A stretch of DNA of 5,213 nt from Patescibacteria group bacterium (lineage in GTDB: Bacteria > Patescibacteriota > Minisyncoccia > JAHISW01 > Tagabacteraceae), in contig JAHISW010000087.1 in NCBI GenBank assembly GCA_018817995.1, forward strand, positions 1 to 5,213, written 5' to 3'. Shown here one piece after another: positions 1-4,651 of this stretch. Numbering within the stretch: the stretch's first letter is position 1; every line of letters starts with the position of its first letter. The notes below the pieces were generated by a model. The model made no database searches. It saw nothing but the letters and a program-made list of their open reading frames with translations, and was not told the DNA's origin. The position numbers were made by a program, and so were the translations under genes.

Positions 1-101
1 CAGAAATAAAAAGAGAATCCATTGACCGTCAGGAATTTGAAGATTTAATGGGTAGGGTGGGTTATATGGAACAAAGAATGGGAATTGTAAGCGGAAAGTA
101 A
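1..101 (+). CDS. 3' end of a coiled-coil protein gene (partial, left copy)
   Basis: Only the last 33 codons or so lie in the window; the reading frame enters with its first full codon at position 3 and stops at TAA 99-101. The encoded tail (EIKRESIDRQEF...MGIVSGK) is identical to the C-terminus of the coiled-coil gene at 4187-4651. The single base difference within this stretch (position 2 versus 4552) falls in a third codon position and changes TCG to TCA, both Ser. The product is probably the same kind of small charged coiled-coil protein, of unknown function. Whether the rest of the left copy equals the right copy cannot be seen. The gene ends 11 nt before the start of the rplY-reverse transcriptase hybrid. 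Confidence 0.8.
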   Translation, partial: EIKRESIDRQEFEDLMGRVGYMEQRMGIVSGK

Positions 102-185
102 TTAGAGGGTATATGGAAAAAATACAACTAAAAGCTGAAAAAAGGGACATTTTTCGTAAAAAATTAAAAGAGGCAAGAAAAAGAG
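1..185 (+). repeat. Direct repeat, left copy (coiled-coil 3' end plus rplY 5' end)
   Basis: Positions 1-185 match 4551-4735 at a constant offset of 4550 with two mismatches: position 2 (A versus G, synonymous) and position 116 (G versus A, changing the second codon of rplY from AAA Lys to GAA Glu). Similarity stops abruptly after position 185 inside rplY codon 25. The repeat probably extends left beyond the window. It marks one boundary of a segment that is flanked by two copies of the coiled-coil/rplY junction. Confidence 0.97.
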
Positions 186-526
186 CAGTAAAATCTTTGA
201 AGAGGCGATTGTATTTTTTTAATCATCTTATTGATCCAGTATGTTTTCCGATTAGTGATCCGCCACAGACACTCACGATTGCTAAAAAATACAGAACTGG
301 AGAAATCGTTCCTCCAATTAAAATAAATTTTAATATACTTAATAAAATGTTGGCGACTATAAATTCGTATTATGGAATATTTCGATTTGCTAATAGTTAT
401 AAATTAAGAAAGTTATTATATAAAAAACATTTTCGTTCTCTTAAGAAATATTTTAAACCACAAAATTCCTCTTTTCAGGTTATTAGAATAAGAAAGTTTT
501 ATAAAAATTTTATTTGTGATAACTAA
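113..526 (+). pseudogene. Hybrid ORF: first 24 codons of rplY fused in frame to the C-terminal part of a DGR-type reverse transcriptase
   Basis: Residues 1-24 are the L25 N-terminus, differing from the intact copy only by Lys2 to Glu. From residue 25 on, the protein is unrelated to L25. Residues about 81-100 (MLATINSYYGIFRFANSYKL) fit the INSYxG...xNSYKLRK thumb signature that ends reverse transcriptases of diversity-generating retroelements, and residues 25-35 (AVKSLKRRLYF) fit the basic stretch after the palm. Fingers, palm and the catalytic YxDD motif are absent, so no polymerase activity is possible from this ORF. Start and ribosome binding site (AGAGGG at 104-109) are those of rplY, so the hybrid could be translated as a 137-residue basic protein. 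A DGR template-like sequence directly downstream supports the reverse transcriptase assignment. It may be a recombination relic or an assembly join; the family call rests on motif recognition only. Confidence 0.72.
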
Positions 527-539
527 AAAGAGTGTTTCT

Positions 540-700
540 CTAGCGGACGCACCGCACATAATTGTTGTTGTTGTAGGCGTTGTTGTTCCAATTGCCATCT
601 GAAAGTTTCAGTTTGATCCAATTGTTGGCGGTGGCCTCATAAACGGCGCAAAACTGCTTTTCCACTGAAGAAATTTTTTTCAGAATAGCTCCGAAAAAAA
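540..700 (-). other. DGR template-repeat-like sequence (minus strand, approximate limits)
   Basis: Read on the minus strand, one frame is open from a stop at 719-717 to TAG at 542-540 and has no ATG. Its end reads DGNWNNNAYNNNNYVRCVR-stop, which is how variable repeats at the C-terminus of DUF1566/C-type-lectin-like DGR targets look before mutagenesis: runs of AAC/AAT codons (15 adenines in the 27 bases 561-587) at the diversifiable sites. The last bases before the stop (543-557) are GC-rich (GTGCGGTGCGTCCGC), as expected for the initiation-of-mutagenic-homing region. Unmutated Asn runs favour a template rather than a variable repeat. A weak hairpin (AGAG/CTCT, 528-541) followed by Ts on the minus strand might end its RNA. 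It is convergent with the reverse transcriptase fragment, whereas canonical DGRs carry both on one strand. No matching variable repeat lies in the window. Confidence 0.7.
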
Positions 701-786
701 CATAACAATGCTTGAATTATCAAGCGGGAAAAGCCACAAACACTCCTTTGTCGTTTACTGGCAGACACATATCCACCAATACCCTT

Positions 787-815
787 TAGACATCATTTAT
801 TATATAATATATAAT
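787..815 (+). promoter_or_regulatory. Sigma-70-type promoter for the NYN gene
   Basis: TAGACA (787-792, five of six consensus bases) and TATAAT (810-815, perfect) are separated by 17 nt. A second TATAAT at 803-808 lacks a well-spaced -35. Transcription would begin near 822, leaving about 59 nt of leader before the NYN start at 881, or 28 nt before the ATG at 850. The region is very AT-rich, so chance -10 boxes are likely, but the joint fit of both boxes and spacing is good. Confidence 0.5.
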
Positions 816-849
816 AACAAAATAAAACATTATAAAATAAAAAAAACTT

Positions 850-906
850 ATGAATAAAATAACAATCTTTAATTTAAAATATGCGGGAAATAAAATATTC
901 AAATAA
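850..906 (+). CDS. Possible 18-residue leader ORF overlapping the NYN start
   Basis: ATG at 850 opens a short frame (MNKITIFNLKYAGNKIFK) ending in TAA at 904-906, out of frame with and overlapping the NYN start at 881. Its start context (A-tract, CTT, ATGAATAAAATAA) closely resembles that of the secreted-protein gene at 1572, and the first seven codons match in 19 of 21 bases. It could be a regulatory leader peptide, a relic of a duplicated start region, or chance in AT-rich DNA. There is no Shine-Dalgarno site. Confidence 0.2.
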   Translation: MNKITIFNLKYAGNKIFK

Positions 907-1420
907 GATTAACTGGAAACAATATAATAGGGTGGCTGTATTTATTGATGTTGCCAATATTGTTTATAGTTTAAAAGATTTAAATTGGCGAATAGATTAT
1001 AAAAAGCTACAACAATATTTTAGTAAAAATTCTAAATTAGTTGATATTTATTTTTATTATTCTACTAAAAAAGAGAATTTGGGACAGGCAAATTTATTAG
1101 AAATGTTAGCGCGTAAGGGATTTCAATTAAGAATAAAAGAAGTTAAAGTAATAAAACTAAAAGATGGAGATACTATATTAAAAGGTAATTGTGATGTAGA
1201 ATTGACTATAGATATGATTGATTTAATGCCTGCTTATGATACGGCAGTTTTATTAAGTGGCGATAGTGATTTCGCGCCATTGGTTAAATATACGCAGAAG
1301 CATAATAAAAAAGTAATTGCAATTTCAACGCGAGGTCATATTTCCAGAGAAATTATTCAAGCAGTTGATAAGTTTATGTGGTTTAATTGGTTTAAAGATT
1401 ATTGGAATTTGAATCAGTAA
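881..1420 (+). CDS. NYN-domain (LabA/DUF88-like) putative ribonuclease
   Basis: The 179-residue protein matches the PIN-like NYN fold over nearly its whole length. Visible motifs are AVFIDVANI (residues 18-27, Asp23 and Asn26), KGNCDVELTIDMI (101-113, Asp105 and Asp111) and LLSGDSDFAPLV (124-135, Asp128 and Asp130), which supply the acidic residues of the metal-binding nuclease site. All key acids are present, so it is probably active. Family members are cytoplasmic metal-dependent nucleases thought to act on RNA; the substrate here is unknown. There is no signal peptide, membrane segment or extra C-terminal domain. ATG 881 places the first motif at the usual distance from the N-terminus; no Shine-Dalgarno site precedes it. 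It has its own promoter (787-815) and terminator (1425-1469), so it is a single-gene unit next to the DGR relic. A role in DGR RNA handling is speculation only. Confidence 0.85.
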   Translation: MREIKYSNKINWKQYNRVAVFIDVANIVYSLKDLNWRIDYKKLQQYFSKNSKLVDIYFYYSTKKENLGQANLLEMLARKGFQLRIKEVKVIKLKDGDTILKGNCDVELTIDMIDLMPAYDTAVLLSGDSDFAPLVKYTQKHNKKVIAISTRGHISREIIQAVDKFMWFNWFKDYWNLNQ

Positions 1421-1424
1421 ATCA

Positions 1425-1469
1425 CAAAACCCTGTGTCTCGAAAGACAACAGGGTTTTGGATGATTTTT
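1425..1469 (+). terminator. Intrinsic terminator after the NYN gene
   Basis: CAAAACCCTGT (1425-1435) pairs perfectly with ACAGGGTTTTG (1449-1459). The helix continues as GTCT/AGAC (1436-1439 with 1444-1447) past a single bulged A at 1448, closing on a CGAA loop. A short T-run (1465-1469) follows. It starts four bases after the NYN stop codon. The A-run at the left arm is short, so it works mainly in the plus direction. Confidence 0.8.
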
Positions 1470-1499
1470 CTATTATTAAATATAGCAAATTTGGAAAAG

Positions 1500-1528
1500 T
1501 TGTCAAGGGTTGTGTGGATAATTTAAAT
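1500..1528 (+). promoter_or_regulatory. Candidate promoter for the secreted-protein genes
   Basis: TTGTCA (1500-1505, five of six) and TTAAAT (1523-1528, four of six) are separated by 17 nt. It lies between the NYN terminator and the next gene, where a promoter is needed. Transcription would start near 1535, with an AT-rich leader of about 37 nt. The -10 match is weak in a region where AT-rich hexamers are common. Confidence 0.3.
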
Positions 1529-1571
1529 AATGTAATTAATTAAAATAATTAATAATAAAAAAAACATACTT

Positions 1572-2555
1572 ATGAATAAAATAATAATTTTTTCAATAAT
1601 AGTATTATTAGGCGGGCTTTTATTCCAGCCGGTTTTAGCTGAAGAGGCGACTAGTACACCACCAGAACCTGAGCCGGAAATAATTGAGCCGATTCTTGGC
1701 TGTATGGACGAAACAGCAAACAATTATAATCCAGAAGCCACAGAAAATGATAATTCTTGTGCATATCCTGAACCTGAGCCTGTTTCTGAACCAGAACCAG
1801 TAATAATTCAAGGCTGTACTGATTCATCAGCCGATAACTATAATCTAGAAGCAACAGAGGATAATAATTCTTGTGTATATCCTGAACCTGAACCCCAGCC
1901 TACGCCAGACTCCTCCGCTGAAGCTACGACGTCCGAGGAGGCTTCGGCGGGCGAAGCAGAACCGGCTTTAGAGGACGATTTGGTTGAAAAATTAAGAGGA
2001 TTAATAGATGATGCTTTATCTAAAACATCCGAACAAATACGACCACAGGTTCAACCGCAACAGCAGATACCAAAATATTCCAGTTTTGATCCGGCAATTG
2101 CCCCAAGTAAGGTTGCCATAAAAATTCTGATGCCCGATGGGAGTTCTCCATCTTTCCCGGTATTCGTAACATTTGTGGGAGTAGGCAACAAAAATTTTGG
2201 AGGGAAAATAGACGCTAATGGCGAATTGAAGGTAACTATGCCACAAGGTAGATACTATACAGAACTAATGGTTGTTAGCACAGAATATATTCAAGGAGAA
2301 GATGGACCATCATTCTTTTTAGAAGCGAACGAAGAAAGAGATTTTGGGGCGATCAGGTTGGCTCCCAAATCAGAGCAAGAAAGAAGAGGACAAAACTTAG
2401 AAGATAAAGCTCTAGAGGAAAATATTCTTGACGAGTTGGACAGTGTTGCGGGAGAATCTAAAGGACTTGGAAGAGTTTTAGTTTTAATCGTTAAATTATT
2501 GATGCAAATCTTGCAGGAAGTTAAAAATATTGCTTTAATTTTATCCAGTAAGTAG
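1572..2555 (+). CDS. Secreted/surface protein with two Gly-Cys/Asp-Asn repeats and Pro-Glu linkers
   Basis: The protein has 327 residues. Residues 1-23 form a typical signal peptide (MNK, hydrophobic core, then VLA before a likely cleavage site). The mature part begins with Pro/Glu-rich linkers and two 23-residue repeats (GCMDETANNYNPEATENDNSC at about 43-63 and its variant at 81-101), each with a Cys pair and many Asp/Asn. These resemble the GCxDxxAxNYxPxATxDDGSC repeats of surface proteins, which may bind calcium and form a disulfide. A Ser/Ala/Glu-rich stretch, a Gln/Pro segment (155-166) and a beta-rich domain (about 179-267, resembling carboxypeptidase-regulatory or Ig-like folds) follow. 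Residues 299-327 are an amphipathic, hydrophobic C-terminal helix that could tether it to the membrane. No enzymatic motif is seen. The next gene follows after 25 nt, so the two are probably co-transcribed. It has no Shine-Dalgarno site and is not a DGR target: no variable repeat is present. A structural or adhesive surface role is inferred. Confidence 0.8.
   Translation: MNKIIIFSIIVLLGGLLFQPVLAEEATSTPPEPEPEIIEPILGCMDETANNYNPEATENDNSCAYPEPEPVSEPEPVIIQGCTDSSADNYNLEATEDNNSCVYPEPEPQPTPDSSAEATTSEEASAGEAEPALEDDLVEKLRGLIDDALSKTSEQIRPQVQPQQQIPKYSSFDPAIAPSKVAIKILMPDGSSPSFPVFVTFVGVGNKNFGGKIDANGELKVTMPQGRYYTELMVVSTEYIQGEDGPSFFLEANEERDFGAIRLAPKSEQERRGQNLEDKALEENILDELDSVAGESKGLGRVLVLIVKLLMQILQEVKNIALILSSK
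1698..1880 (+). repeat. Two-copy internal repeat encoding the Gly-Cys/Asp-Asn motif
   Basis: Codons 43-65 (1698-1766) and 81-103 (1812-1880) encode aligned 23-residue units sharing GC-D-A-NYN-EAT-N-SC-YPEPEP. The spacing of 114 nt includes the Pro-Glu linker. DNA similarity is high but imperfect, so the duplication is not recent. Each unit has two Cys that could form one disulfide outside the cell. Confidence 0.85.
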
Positions 2556-2580
2556 GTAGCAATACAAAAAAATTTATTTA

Positions 2581-3549
2581 ATGTTTAAATTAGCGATAAA
2601 GGTATCTTTCTTTATTATTCCTTGTGTTTTTTCTGTTTTCTTATTTTTTGTTTTTTGGGGACCCCCTAGAAATAAGGAGCAGACAAAAGATGTTTCTCCG
2701 GCGGGACTAAATGCCGTTGATACTGCTAAATTTAATTCGCAAGAGTTTCGTTTACCGTCCAAAATTAATCCAAAAGGGTTGAGTTTTATTTTCTTTGCCG
2801 ACCAGTATGCCTCTTGGGAGGAGTTTGAAAATGATGTTGATTCTTTAATGAATGGATTAAAAACAATAGAGCCATGGGGATCGTATGATCAGTATAATAT
2901 TTTTAAAATTAATCCAAAAAAAAATGATATTTGCTATATCAAAACTAAAGATGAAAGAAAACCGATACTTCGTTGCAGGGAAGAAGTAAATCAATATCTG
3001 AACGAGTTGTCGTTAGATAGGTTTAAGTTGATTGTACTATCTCGACAGAGTTTCCAGTCTTGGGCTAACTTGGTTCGCTTGGAAAATTCAGGGGTATTTT
3101 TAAGTGTTTCAAATTTGTTAGTAAATAATATGGAGAAAAAAACATATGGTTTACTCTTCGCTCATTTGGTAGGTCATTCTTTTGGGTTAAAAGATGAAGA
3201 AATTTATGTTTTAGCTAAAGCGGGAGGAGCTCCGCACACTCCGGATGGACCAAACTGCGCCCCTAGCGCGTCAATTGCCGAAGATTGGTGGGGGAAATTA
3301 GCAAAAGAATACAAGAATGTCGGGTATTTCAAAGGGTGCTGCGGGGATGAAAACTATATCAAGCCAACTCAATCTTCTATAATGAATCTTAATAATGCTA
3401 CGGAAATATCTTATGAATATGGTCCAGTATCAGAAATATATCTTAGGAAAATTCTTGATTCCTGTTATATGCCTATTAATCAAAGTAGGCCAGTTATTAG
3501 TGATAGTTTTTTTGAGTTTTACCCTGAATTTAAAGAGTGTTTGGAATGA
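2581..3549 (+). CDS. M64 (IgA-peptidase-like) metallopeptidase homologue lacking the catalytic Glu
   Basis: The 322-residue protein has a membrane anchor at residues 5-26 and a long extracytoplasmic region. The segment AHLVGHSFGLKDEE (194-207) aligns with HEFGHSFGxLxDEY of M64 peptidases. The metal-ligand pattern HxxxHxxGxxD is kept (His195, His199, Gly202, Asp205), but the general-base Glu after the first His is Leu196 (codon TTG 3166-3168). Further M64-like features follow: DGPNC (222-226), a Trp pair (236-237), GYFKGCCG (248-255) and a YxKPTxxSIMN block (259-269), which matches YRPTxxCIM. Fold and metal site therefore look intact while hydrolysis is probably lost, suggesting a binding or structural role. 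The frame is otherwise undamaged. The family call rests on motifs; a different zincin family is possible. It lies 25 nt after the secreted-protein gene, probably in one operon, with a terminator directly downstream. The stop is TGA, so TGA is not read as Gly here. Confidence 0.7.
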   Translation: MFKLAIKVSFFIIPCVFSVFLFFVFWGPPRNKEQTKDVSPAGLNAVDTAKFNSQEFRLPSKINPKGLSFIFFADQYASWEEFENDVDSLMNGLKTIEPWGSYDQYNIFKINPKKNDICYIKTKDERKPILRCREEVNQYLNELSLDRFKLIVLSRQSFQSWANLVRLENSGVFLSVSNLLVNNMEKKTYGLLFAHLVGHSFGLKDEEIYVLAKAGGAPHTPDGPNCAPSASIAEDWWGKLAKEYKNVGYFKGCCGDENYIKPTQSSIMNLNNATEISYEYGPVSEIYLRKILDSCYMPINQSRPVISDSFFEFYPEFKECLE

Positions 3550-3557
3550 TAATGCAT

Positions 3558-3608
3558 AAGGCCACATACACATTGCACTCTTTAGGAGAGTAATAGTTGT
3601 GGCCTTTT
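3558..3608 (+). terminator. Terminator-like hairpin after the M64-like gene
   Basis: AAGGCCACA (3558-3566) pairs perfectly with TGTGGCCTT (3598-3606), followed by further Ts (3607-3608) and AT-rich sequence. A nested ACTCT/AGAGT hairpin (3577-3581 with 3587-3591) fills the large loop. It begins 9 nt after the TGA stop. The right arm overlaps the GTG where the transposase remnant frame could begin. Confidence 0.65.
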
Positions 3609-3742
3609 ATCATAAAATTCACTGCAAATATATCGGCGTAAAAGGATTTGTAACGCTATACAATGATGCTTTACGATATCGGTATATGATTACAGAAAAA
3701 GCATTAAAGAAAGCCAAAATATTGGCTTCAACTTTTAGTTAA
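3599..3742 (+). pseudogene. Remnant of a transposase/integrase N-terminus
   Basis: An open frame from a stop at 3557-3559 to TAA 3740-3742 includes, from GTG 3599, 47 residues with GFVTLYNDALRYRYM and ITEKALKKAKILA. The segment LRYRYMITEKALKKAKIL resembles the region just before the helix-turn-helix of integrase-core (IS481/IS3-like) transposases common in Patescibacteria, where it normally continues into FWEKHG and a DNA-binding helix-turn-helix. Here that continuation is lost: after ILA the frame reads STFS and stops, and no integrase DDE region follows. The rest of the gap (3743-3801) shows no coding signal. It may be a decayed insertion sequence. The family assignment is from memory of sequence style and is only moderate. 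Confidence 0.4.
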
Positions 3743-3801
3743 AACAAATCAAACTTTGCCCAGGATTATAAATTTGAAAAAGGCGTGGAATAGAGTGTTT
3801 G

Positions 3802-3866
3802 GTTGAATAATTTTTTGAAATCTGATACCATATTTACATGGCTGAAGAAACAAAAAAAGAATTCGA
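3802..3866 (+). repeat. Duplicated promoter and start region, copy A
   Basis: Positions 3802-3866 match 4151-4215 at an offset of 349 with 61 of 65 bases identical. The shared part covers the whole promoter and the first nine codons (MAEETKKEF). Similarity ends upstream before 3802 and downstream within codon 10. The two coiled-coil genes therefore share control signals and probably arose by tandem duplication, with divergence of the rest. Confidence 0.9.
3803..3831 (+). promoter_or_regulatory. Extended -10 promoter placed for leaderless transcription (copy A)
   Basis: TTGAAT (3803-3808) and TACCAT (3826-3831) are 17 nt apart, and TG at 3823-3824 makes an extended -10 (TGaTACCAT). The -10 ends 6 nt before the ATG, so the expected transcription start is the A of ATG 3838. 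There is no Shine-Dalgarno site and no room for one in such a transcript. Conservation in copy B supports function. Confidence 0.6.
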
Positions 3867-4137
3867 AGAAGTCTTAAAGGAACAGCGGGAAGAATACCAG
3901 CGGTATTTGTCGGTTTTGTCGGAAGATTTTCACTCCAATATGCAGTTGGTGGCGGAATCTGTCTCCGGTCTTCAGGAACAAATGGAAGCTGTAAAGGAAT
4001 TAGTGGCTGATAGCGCTAAGGACATCGCTATAATAAAAGGCGATATTCAATTTATTAAGCAAGAATTAAAACGCAAGGTTGATTATGACGAGTTTGAGGC
4101 ACTGGAAAGACGGGTTTTACTTTTGGAAAAAGTGTAA
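3838..4137 (+). CDS. Small coiled-coil protein (paralogue A)
   Basis: The 99-residue, highly charged protein shares its first nine residues (MAEETKKEF) and its upstream region with the gene at 4187. The middle (residues about 10-75) is Glu/Gln/Lys-rich with heptad-like spacing of Leu, Met, Val and Ile. The C-terminus (KRKVDYDEFEALERRVLLLEKV) parallels that of paralogue B (RESIDRQEFEDLMGRVGYMEQR), so both ends are homologous while the cores differ. No signal peptide, membrane helix or catalytic motif is seen; it is probably cytoplasmic and oligomeric. The family is not recognised and the function is unknown. It is followed 49 nt later by paralogue B with its own promoter copy. Confidence 0.8.
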   Translation: MAEETKKEFEEVLKEQREEYQRYLSVLSEDFHSNMQLVAESVSGLQEQMEAVKELVADSAKDIAIIKGDIQFIKQELKRKVDYDEFEALERRVLLLEKV

Positions 4138-4150
4138 AAATAATTTGAAA

Positions 4151-4215
4151 GTTGAATAATTTTTTAAGATTTGATACCATATTTACATGGCTGAAGAAAC
4201 AAAAAAAGAATTTGA
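4151..4215 (+). repeat. Duplicated promoter and start region, copy B
   Basis: This is the partner of 3802-3866 (61 of 65 identical). Three of the four differences fall in the spacer between the -35 and -10 boxes (4166, 4168, 4171) and one is synonymous in Phe codon 9 (TTC versus TTT). Both promoter boxes and the ATG spacing are unchanged. Confidence 0.9.
4152..4180 (+). promoter_or_regulatory. Extended -10 promoter placed for leaderless transcription (copy B)
   Basis: TTGAAT (4152-4157), 17 nt spacer and TACCAT (4175-4180) with TG at 4172-4173 repeat the arrangement of copy A, with ATG at 4187 where transcription should begin. It would drive paralogue B and, by read-through across 11 nt, rplY, which has no separate promoter visible. 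Confidence 0.6.
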
Positions 4216-4651
4216 TAAATTGACTCAAATTATTGAGAAGGGTTTTCAGGAATCCGACGAGAGAATAGACAAGAAGTTTCAGGAATCCGACGAGAGAATA
4301 GACAAGAAGTTTCAGGAATCCGACGAGAGAATGGACAAAAAGATAAACGGTTTGGTCAAGGGGGTAGACAAGAAGTTTGAAAACATGGCGCAGATGATAG
4401 CCGGCGGTTTTAGCGAGACTCATAACAGAATAGATAAATTGGAGGATAACATGAACGAAAAATTTGAGCGCGTGGACAAGCGGTTTGAGCAAGTGGATGA
4501 AAGATTTTCACAAGTCAACGCGCGACTGGATATGATTGAAAGGGATGTATCGGAAATAAAAAGAGAATCCATTGACCGTCAGGAATTTGAAGATTTAATG
4601 GGTAGGGTGGGTTATATGGAACAAAGAATGGGAATTGTAAGCGGAAAGTAA
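4187..4651 (+). CDS. Coiled-coil protein with exact 11-residue repeats (paralogue B)
   Basis: The 154-residue protein is almost wholly coiled coil. Residues 20-52 are three tandem hendecads (FQESDERIDKK, the last with Met for Ile), followed by looser repeats of the form F-x-x-V/M-D-K/E-R/K-F through about residue 120, and a C-terminal block RESIDRQEFEDLMGRVGYMEQRMG shared in pattern with paralogue A. It has no signal peptide, membrane segment or enzymatic motif. It is probably a cytoplasmic rod-like oligomer; the function is unknown and the family is not recognised. ATG 4187 is the first codon after the duplicated promoter and is conserved with paralogue A. It ends 11 nt before rplY and is probably co-transcribed with it. 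Its 3' end also occurs at positions 1-101. Confidence 0.85.
   Translation: MAEETKKEFDKLTQIIEKGFQESDERIDKKFQESDERIDKKFQESDERMDKKINGLVKGVDKKFENMAQMIAGGFSETHNRIDKLEDNMNEKFERVDKRFEQVDERFSQVNARLDMIERDVSEIKRESIDRQEFEDLMGRVGYMEQRMGIVSGK
4244..4342 (+). repeat. Three tandem 33-nt repeats in the coiled-coil gene
   Basis: Units 4244-4276, 4277-4309 and 4310-4342 each encode FQESDER(I/M)DKK. Units 1 and 2 are identical at DNA level and unit 3 differs at two bases. Such perfect in-frame repeats indicate recent expansion by slippage or recombination, and copy number may vary between strains in steps of 11 residues. Confidence 0.95.

Noticed and set aside
416..598. Minus-strand ORF of 60 codons over the template region
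   Set aside because: Its ATG frame (MAIGTTTPTTTT...) is a shifted reading of the Asn-rich template; the biologically meaningful frame is the one ending in YVRCVR-stop.
540..700. Interpretation as a DGR variable repeat rather than a template
   Set aside because: The Asn codon runs are unmutated and the frame has no upstream target domain or start codon; a mutagenised variable repeat would show varied codons at these sites. A decayed or never-mutated variable repeat is not fully excluded.
674..724. Small hairpins (T7C/GA7 at 674-700 and CTTGA/TCAAG at 711-724) as terminators
   Set aside because: The first is almost all A-T pairs and the second has only five pairs with no adjacent T-run.
720..790. 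Minus-strand frame VLVDMCLPVNDKGVFVAFPA ending in TGA at 722-720
   Set aside because: Only about 20 codons, bounded by stops on both sides and without a recognisable family; not enough to call a gene fragment.
1651..1854. Minus-strand ORF over the secreted-protein repeats, and others at 1523-1723 and 2016-2246
   Set aside because: Antisense shadows of a well-supported signal-peptide gene, with no motifs or start signals of their own.
1698..1880. DGR target status for the repeat protein
   Set aside because: The repeats lie near the N-terminus, do not resemble the template and lack the YVRCVR ending.
4244..4342. CRISPR-like array
   Set aside because: The repeats are contiguous, in frame and coding, with no spacers.
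4055..4492. Minus-strand ORF of 145 codons opposite the coiled-coil genes
   Set aside because: Its repeated LVYSLVGFLKL units are the antisense shadow of the 33-nt coiled-coil repeats, and the sense strand has promoter and homology support.
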